Shown here piece after piece: positions 59,283 through 64,000 of a stretch of DNA of 64,000 nt (positions are counted from its first letter, which is position 1; the number at the start of each line of letters is the position of its first letter). Below the pieces are notes generated by a model. It was given only the letters and a program-made list of their open reading frames with translations, was not told the DNA's origin and ran no database searches. A program made the position numbers and the translations under genes. This DNA comes from Desulfoscipio geothermicus DSM 3669 (GTDB taxonomy: Bacteria > Bacillota > Desulfotomaculia > Desulfotomaculales > Desulfallaceae). The stretch is from the NCBI RefSeq assembly GCF_900115975.1, contig NZ_FOYM01000004.1, positions 82,263 to 146,262 of the forward strand, in the 5' to 3' direction.

Positions 59283-60593
59283 ATGGCGGATAAAAAAGTG
59301 GCCCTGACCACCCTGGGCTGCAAGGTCAACCAGTATGAGTCGGAAGCCCTGGAAGAATTGTTTAGACGCCGGGGTTATACAGTGGTTGACTTTGACGAGC
59401 CGGCCGATGTTTATATAATAAACACTTGCACCGTGACCCACCTGGGCGACCGTAAGTCCAGGCAATTGATCCGGCGGGCCGGCAGAACCAACCCCGGTGC
59501 CCTGGTGGTGGTCACGGGTTGCTATGCCCAAACGGCACCGGACGAAGTGCTGGAAGTGGAAGGCGTGGATGTGGTGGTGGGCTCGGGGAACCGGGCCAAT
59601 ATTGTGGATTTGGTTGAAAAAGCCGTCAAGGGCTGCAAGGTGAATGCGGTCCTGGACATAACACAATGCCGGGAGTTCGAGGAACTGCCGGGGGAGGCCC
59701 GCCAGGGCAGGGTACGGGCCTTTTTAAAAATTCAGGAGGGTTGTGAGAACTTTTGCTCTTACTGCATTATTCCCTACGCCCGGGGGCCGTTGCGCAGTCG
59801 CCCGCCGGAGAGTGTACTGGCCGGGGTGCGGGACCTGGTGGAACGGGGTTTTCGGGAAATAGTGCTCACAGGGATTCATACGGGTGCCTATGGCCGTGAG
59901 CGGGATGACGGCACCAACCTGGTGCGCCTGCTGGAGAAGCTGGCCCGGGTGCCGGGTCTGGCCAGGCTGCGGCTGAGCTCCGTGGAACCAAATGATATCA
60001 CCCCGGAATTGTTGGAATTGATGGCTTCCGGTGCGCCTTTTTGCCGCCACCTGCATATTCCCCTGCAAAGCGGAGACGACTCCATATTAAAAAAAATGAA
60101 AAGGCGGTATAACACCGACTTTTACCGCAAGCTGCTGGAACAAGTGCGGGAGAAAATTCCCAATGCGGGGGTTACAACCGATATTATGGTTGGCTTTCCC
60201 GGGGAGCGGGAAGAACACTTCCGCAACACTTGCGCCTTTGCCGGGGAAATGCGCTTTTCCGGCCTGCATGTTTTCAAGTATTCCCCTCGCCGCGGCACTC
60301 CGGCCGCGAAATATCCCGAGCAGGTGGCACCCGGGGTAAAAGACGAACGCAGCCGGGAGTTGATTGCCATCGGCCGGGAATTGGCGCGCTCTTTTGCTTC
60401 CCGTTATCTTGATAAAACTGTTGAAGTCCTGGTGGAACAGGCCGTGGCGAGCGAAAAAGGAAACCTGTACGAAGGATTGACTGACAATTATGTTAGGGTT
60501 TTTTTCCCGGGGCGGCCCGAATGGCGCGGCAAACTGGTAGATATTACAATTACCGGATTGAGTGACGCCGGTCTGGAAGGAATAATAATTTAA
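59283..60593 (+). CDS. mtaB: tRNA t6A37 methylthiotransferase MtaB
   Basis: The 436-residue protein has the MTTase N-terminal Cys triad (LGCKVNQYESE, NTCTVTHLGDRKSRQ, VVTGCYAQ), the radical-SAM cluster GCENFCSYCIIPYARGPLRSR, HLHIPLQSGDDSILKKMKRRY and a TRAM-like end. The wording DRKSRQ and CSYCIIPYARG is that of MtaB (YqeV). It adds methylthio to t6A37 of tRNAs. Confidence 0.96.
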   Translation: MADKKVALTTLGCKVNQYESEALEELFRRRGYTVVDFDEPADVYIINTCTVTHLGDRKSRQLIRRAGRTNPGALVVVTGCYAQTAPDEVLEVEGVDVVVGSGNRANIVDLVEKAVKGCKVNAVLDITQCREFEELPGEARQGRVRAFLKIQEGCENFCSYCIIPYARGPLRSRPPESVLAGVRDLVERGFREIVLTGIHTGAYGRERDDGTNLVRLLEKLARVPGLARLRLSSVEPNDITPELLELMASGAPFCRHLHIPLQSGDDSILKKMKRRYNTDFYRKLLEQVREKIPNAGVTTDIMVGFPGEREEHFRNTCAFAGEMRFSGLHVFKYSPRRGTPAAKYPEQVAPGVKDERSRELIAIGRELARSFASRYLDKTVEVLVEQAVASEKGNLYEGLTDNYVRVFFPGRPEWRGKLVDITITGLSDAGLEGIII

Positions 60594-60686
60594 AAATAAT
60601 GAAGGATTTGGCGAGTGGATGTTGAAGTAAGATAACAGGCCTGAATTGCTGTTTTTTTCTATGTTTTAAGGGAGGAGGTGGACAAT

Positions 60687-61031
60687 GTGCAGGAATGTAT
60701 TTTCTGTAAAATTATTAACAGGGAGATTCCGGCTGATATAGTTTACGAGGATGACCATATTCTGGCTTTTAAAGATATCCAACCGGCCGCTCCGATCCAC
60801 CTTCTGTTCATACCCAAAAAACATATTCCCACTTTTTTTGACTTGGAGCCTGAGGACAGCCATATTATAGGTGATTTACAGAGGGCGGCGGCTACCGTGG
60901 CCAGGGAGATGGGGCTGAAGGAACGGGGGTTCAGGCTTGTTTCCAATTGTATGAAGGACGCCGGCCAGCTGGTGTTTCACATGCATTACCACTTTTTAGC
61001 CGGAAGGCCTTTACAGTGGCCGCCCGGGTAA
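60687..61031 (+). CDS. hinT: HIT-family protein HinT
   Basis: GTG 60687 is used, eight bases after GGAGGAGG; a GTG at 60678 lies in that site. The 114-residue protein shows CIFCKIINREIPADIVYEDDHILAFKDI, IHLLFIPKKHIPTF and the triad HMHYHFLAGR. It hydrolyses nucleoside phosphoramidates. The gene is the last before the rpsU promoter. Confidence 0.95.
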   Translation: MQECIFCKIINREIPADIVYEDDHILAFKDIQPAAPIHLLFIPKKHIPTFFDLEPEDSHIIGDLQRAAATVAREMGLKERGFRLVSNCMKDAGQLVFHMHYHFLAGRPLQWPPG

Positions 61032-61061
61032 TTGACTGCCCGGTGGGGGGTGTTGTATAAT
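61032..61061 (+). promoter_or_regulatory. promoter of rpsU
   Basis: TTGACT (61032-61037), 18-base spacer, TATAAT (61056-61061), directly after the hinT stop and 88 bases before rpsU. Confidence 0.7.
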
Positions 61062-61148
61062 AATCTAGTGTGCTATTTTATCATTGGAGGTTGTTTTTCG
61101 GTTTGATGTGGCAAGGCTTTACGGCACAGCGGAGGGGAGGGAAGAACA

Positions 61149-61340
61149 GTGGCAGAAGTTAGGGTAGGTAAAAGCGAAACTCTGGACAGTGCCCTCCGGC
61201 GCTTCAAGCGCACCTGCCAGAAGGCGGGGGTTCTCGCTGAGGCCAGAAAACACGAACATTATGAAAAGCCCAGCGTAAAACGGAAGAAAAAATCCGAAGC
61301 CGCCCGGAAACGCAAGTCTAAATTCTCCAGGTTCAATTAA
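61149..61340 (+). CDS. rpsU: 30S ribosomal protein S21
   Basis: The 63-residue basic protein has [56 protein letters not shown], the full S21 pattern. GGAGGG lies about 12 bases upstream. It has its own promoter and terminator. Confidence 0.96.
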   Translation: MAEVRVGKSETLDSALRRFKRTCQKAGVLAEARKHEHYEKPSVKRKKKSEAARKRKSKFSRFN

Positions 61341-61379
61341 AATATCAATACTGTTTTTGACCGTGTAAAAATTTCTCAT

Positions 61380-61405
61380 GCCCGGTGCATCATGCGCCGG
61401 GCTTT
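61380..61405 (+). terminator. terminator after rpsU
   Basis: GCCCGGtGC-atcat-GCgCCGGGC followed by TTTAAAAT. About 40 bases after the stop. Confidence 0.7.
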
Positions 61406-61487
61406 AAAATATTTACGTATATTTGTACAGCATCCTGTAACAAAAAGTTGCTTTCTGCTACATAATAATTGGGAGGTGATTCTTGCG

Positions 61488-61979
61488 ATGTCGCCCGATC
61501 TGGTTCCGTGGCTGGCCGCCCTGGCTTTCTTGCTGGGTATTTTTGCACTGGTGCTGGAAGTTTTTCTGCTGCCGGGTTTCGGTATTGCCGGTATGGCGGG
61601 TATCATATTCCTGGGCTGGGGGGTATTGCTGTTAAGCGTTGATATAACCAGTGCTTTCAAGGCCCTGGTGGTGGCCCTGATACTCAGTATAGTGCTGTTT
61701 GTGTTGGGAATAAAGCTACTGGCCGGAATAAACTTCTGGCAGCGTTTCACCCTCGGGGTAAGGCAGTATAAAGAAGCCGGTTATACCACCCCCGGGGAAG
61801 AAGCGGGACGGTTTATCGGTTTGGAAGGAGTCGCTGTTACCCCATTGCGTCCTGCCGGAACTGCCGAAGTCGACGGGCAGCGGCTGGACGTGGTCAGCGA
61901 GGGGGGATTTGTTATGGCCCGGGCTAAAGTAAAGGTCATCAAGGTAGAGGGCAGCCGCATCGTGGTGCGCCCTTTGTAG
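61488..61979 (+). CDS. NfeD-family membrane protein
   Basis: ATG 61488 (GGGAGGTG upstream) gives 163 residues. Two to three membrane helices (LAALAFLLGIFALVLEVFLLPGFGIAGMAGIIFLGWGVLLLS, ALVVALILSIVLFVLGIKLL) are followed by an OB-fold domain (IGLEGVAVTPLRPAGTAEVDGQRLDVVSEGGFVMARAKVKVIKVEGSRIVVRPL), the NfeD/YuaF layout. The protease part of long NfeD proteins is missing. It pairs with floA downstream, as usual for flotillin/NfeD partners in membrane microdomains. Confidence 0.92.
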   Translation: MSPDLVPWLAALAFLLGIFALVLEVFLLPGFGIAGMAGIIFLGWGVLLLSVDITSAFKALVVALILSIVLFVLGIKLLAGINFWQRFTLGVRQYKEAGYTTPGEEAGRFIGLEGVAVTPLRPAGTAEVDGQRLDVVSEGGFVMARAKVKVIKVEGSRIVVRPL

Positions 61980-62136
61980 AATGATGCGGGGACTGTAAAT
62001 CCCGCCATATAAAGGCTTGGTCTTTTTAAAACCGTAAGAAATATTAACATGTAAGTAAAAGTTAAGGCCGGTGCGGACGTGTTTAAACAATTGACATTGC
62101 GAACAAAAAACCGGCCAAAACCGGGGAGGTATACTT

Positions 62137-63135
62137 GTGACGCCTTTTGTTTCTTTGCTAATACTGGTAGTGTTAATTTTTATCGGTTTAGCGGTTATTC
62201 TCAGCTTTATTCCGGTTGGACTGTGGATTTCCGCCCTGGCGGCCGGAGTTCGGGTGGGTATTGTCACCCTCATCGGTATGCGCCTGCGCCGGGTACCCCC
62301 GGCCCGGATCGTTAACCCGCTGATCAAAGCGGATAAAGCCGGTCTGGACATATCGGTGAACCAGTTGGAAGCCCATTATTTGGCCGGCGGCAACGTGGAC
62401 CGGGTGGTGGACGCCCTGATTGCTTCGGAACGCGCCAATATCAACCTGCCGTTCGAGCGGGCGGCGGCCATTGACCTGGCGGGACGGGATGTGTTGGAAG
62501 CCGTGCAGATGAGTGTTAACCCCAAGGTGATCCAAACGCCCTGGGTGTCGGCGGTGGCCAAGGACGGTATCGAGGTGAAAGTGGTGGCCCGGGTGACGGT
62601 GCGGGCCAATATCGACCGCCTGGTGGGCGGTGCCGGCGAGGAAACCATCCTGGCTCGGGTGGGCGAGGGGGTAGTATCCACCGTGGGTTCTATGGAACAT
62701 CATAAGGAAGTACTGGAAAACCCCGATTCAATCTCCCGCACTGTTCTGGATAAGGGGCTGGATGCGGGTACCGCTTTTGAAATTCTGTCCATAGACATTG
62801 CCGATGTGGACGTGGGACGTAATATCGGAGCCGCGCTGCAAACCGATCAGGCAGAGGCGGATAAACAGATTGCCCAGGCCAAGGCGGAGGAGCGGCGGGC
62901 CATGGCGGTGGCCAGGGAACAAGAAATGAAGGCTGCCGTGCAGGAAATGCGGGCCAAGGTGGTGGAAGCCGAGGCCTTGGTACCCCAGGCCATGGCAGAC
63001 GCGCTGCGTCAGGGTAAAATAGGCGTTATGGATTATTACAATATGCAGAATTTACTGGCCGATACGGATATGCGGAAAAATATAGCCAAAATGGGAGAGG
63101 ATGAAGAAGAAAGCCGGGAGCTGCGGAAAGAATAA
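62137..63135 (+). CDS. floA: flotillin-like protein FloA
   Basis: GTG 62137 follows GGGGAGG. The 332-residue protein has an N-terminal hairpin anchor (residues 4-50), the SPFH domain ([49 protein letters not shown]..) and an Ala/Glu helical region with [53 protein letters not shown]. Length and wording match FloA (YqfA). It scaffolds functional membrane domains. Confidence 0.95.
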   Translation: MTPFVSLLILVVLIFIGLAVILSFIPVGLWISALAAGVRVGIVTLIGMRLRRVPPARIVNPLIKADKAGLDISVNQLEAHYLAGGNVDRVVDALIASERANINLPFERAAAIDLAGRDVLEAVQMSVNPKVIQTPWVSAVAKDGIEVKVVARVTVRANIDRLVGGAGEETILARVGEGVVSTVGSMEHHKEVLENPDSISRTVLDKGLDAGTAFEILSIDIADVDVGRNIGAALQTDQAEADKQIAQAKAEERRAMAVAREQEMKAAVQEMRAKVVEAEALVPQAMADALRQGKIGVMDYYNMQNLLADTDMRKNIAKMGEDEEESRELRKE

Positions 63136-63160
63136 GTTTTTTAGGGAATGAGGCGTGCCC

Positions 63161-63823
63161 ATGACCAAAACTATTATTCTAATGATTATTATTTATCTTG
63201 TTTTGACAAAAATTATGAATCGTGATGGCCGGGACCGCTCGCCCCGGACGACAATTCCCGGCTCGAACCGAACGGGGCGGGACCCTTCGCCGGCCGGCCC
63301 CCGGGGGGTGCCGGAGCGGGGTACGGACGACGCTCCGCTGGCGGGGCCATGGAACAGGATGCCGGGTCCTGAAGCGGATGTCCCGTTGCCTGGCCCCTGG
63401 AATAAGTTCCCCGCACCGGAAGAAGCCGACATGCCGCTGCCCGGCCCGTGGGACAGGGGACCCGTGGATGCGGGCCGGGATACAGATAGAGGAAGGGTTG
63501 ACCGGGACCGGGAGCCTGAACCGATGCCGGAAAAAAGACAGCCCTGTGAAAATACAGGACTTGGAACCGGCCGGCGAGACCCGGATGAGGTCAAGCCCTT
63601 CGAGGAAGGACCGCGAAGGCTTCCCGACAGGGCTGCCGTTTCAAAACTTGATAAAAAAACGGGGGACGCAAAAGGCGCCGTTTCCGAGTCGGCCTGCAGG
63701 GAAAGAAAACGCTGTCGTTCGAGGAACCCGCTGGCTGCCGTGCTGAATGACCGGTCTGCATTGGCGGGGAGCATGGTGCTGGGCGAGGTGATTGGCAGCC
63801 GCGGCGGCCGGAGAAGAAAGTAA
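63161..63823 (+). CDS. hypothetical anchored protein with LPGPWN repeats
   Basis: ATG 63161 gives about 220 residues. An N-terminal membrane helix (TIILMIIIYLVLTKIM) is followed by a charged, Pro/Gly/Arg-rich region holding three repeats of the form (P)LxGPWNxxPxPExAD: APLAGPWNRMPGPEAD, VPLPGPWNKFPAPEEAD and MPLPGPWDRGP. The end RNPLAAVLNDRSALAGSMVLGEVIGSRGGRRRK looks more conserved. It lies 25 bases after floA and may be a partner in the same membrane domain. No family recognised. Confidence 0.7.
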   Translation: MTKTIILMIIIYLVLTKIMNRDGRDRSPRTTIPGSNRTGRDPSPAGPRGVPERGTDDAPLAGPWNRMPGPEADVPLPGPWNKFPAPEEADMPLPGPWDRGPVDAGRDTDRGRVDRDREPEPMPEKRQPCENTGLGTGRRDPDEVKPFEEGPRRLPDRAAVSKLDKKTGDAKGAVSESACRERKRCRSRNPLAAVLNDRSALAGSMVLGEVIGSRGGRRRK

Positions 63824-63834
63824 ACAGGCAAAAA

Positions 63835-63915
63835 AGGGGACAGGCATCGTAAAAGGGGACAGGCACCATTTTCAAAAAACGAAAATGGAGCCAGTCCCCT
63901 TTTACGGTGCCTATC
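63835..63915. repeat. GGGGACAGGC palindrome, copy 3
   Basis: GGGGACAGGCATCGTAAAAGGGGAC faces AGTCCCCTTTTACGGTGCCTATCC around an inner ATTTTC-aaaaaac-GAAAAT hairpin. Same family as 47313 and 48892. The remaining 85 bases to the window edge show no gene I can support. Confidence 0.85.
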
Positions 63916-64000
63916 CTGAAAAGGCATATTGGGTGCGGGCGGGTTGTTCCCCGCAAGTGATGTATCGGAGCGTCGGTAACGGGACTTGGTGAAGCTGAGG

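Noticed and set aside
63792..63992. 66-codon frame at the right edge
   Set aside because: It consists mostly of the GGGGACAGGC palindrome and the antisense or shifted end of the previous gene.

Overview
The window looks like a chromosomal segment of a spore-forming, anaerobic, low-to-mid GC Firmicute, most like the Desulfotomaculum/Pelotomaculum group (Peptococcaceae sensu lato). The reasons are spoIIP, the gene order holA-rpsT-spoIIP-lepA-hemW-hrcA-grpE-dnaK-dnaJ-prmA-rsmE-mtaB-hinT-rpsU-nfeD-floA, a CIRCE operator, tungsten-type aldehyde:ferredoxin oxidoreductases, and split or lipoprotein solute-binding systems typical of Gram-positive anaerobes. The taxonomic call is inference from gene content and order. 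No rRNA, tRNA or CRISPR array was seen.

Layout. 0-5.5 kb: tail of a sensor kinase, a small membrane protein, a lipoprotein, then a MacAB-like efflux system with a TolC-family partner. 5.5-8.5 kb: stress and cell-wall genes in decay: a frameshifted LysM/M23 peptidase, a CssR-like receiver without its DNA-binding domain, an HtrA gene with a frameshift and an internal deletion that removes the catalytic serine, and a degenerate receiver. 8.5-12.3 kb (minus strand): an extracytoplasmic redox/sulfur operon (two rhodaneses, a MauE/DoxX-like protein, a cupin, an anchored thioredoxin-like protein with an in-frame stop, CcdA). 12.5-17.6 kb: a Spy-like protein behind a tandem 11-bp operator, an ABC-2 exporter, a split permease, a Cys/His-rich protein and a PadR regulator. 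17.7-21.5 kb: an unusual plus-strand operon (HMA-fold protein, PadR, a WtpA-like oxyanion-binding protein with no signal peptide, small membrane proteins, a RadC-like JAMM protein, a TauE permease). 21.6-24.5 kb: an IS remnant between two truncated genes, then a minus-strand HAD/XRE operon behind a fluoride riboswitch. 25-29.5 kb: a ChrB_N-MFS pair, a YueI-like gene, a second fluoride riboswitch, and a collapsed partial copy of the Spy-response regulator-MacB locus.

29.5-45.4 kb is a coherent metabolic island. A type III (iron) alcohol dehydrogenase lies divergent to a GbsR regulator. It is followed by a glycine betaine/choline-type ABC transporter with two solute-binding proteins, a 16-Cys ferredoxin, two aldehyde:ferredoxin oxidoreductases, a MoaD-like protein, a ModE-type regulator, a TupB tungstate permease and the pterin cofactor genes moaA, moaC, MOSC, mobB and moeB/thiF. 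I infer that the transporter brings in a quaternary amine, the alcohol dehydrogenase makes an aldehyde, and tungsten enzymes oxidise it to feed ferredoxin.

45.4-64 kb is housekeeping: holA, rpsT, spoIIP, lepA, hemW, the hrcA heat-shock operon, ribosome and tRNA modification genes, hinT, rpsU, nfeD and floA. Several dispersed palindromic repeat families run through the window. One member lies inside a coding region and another overlaps a stop codon.
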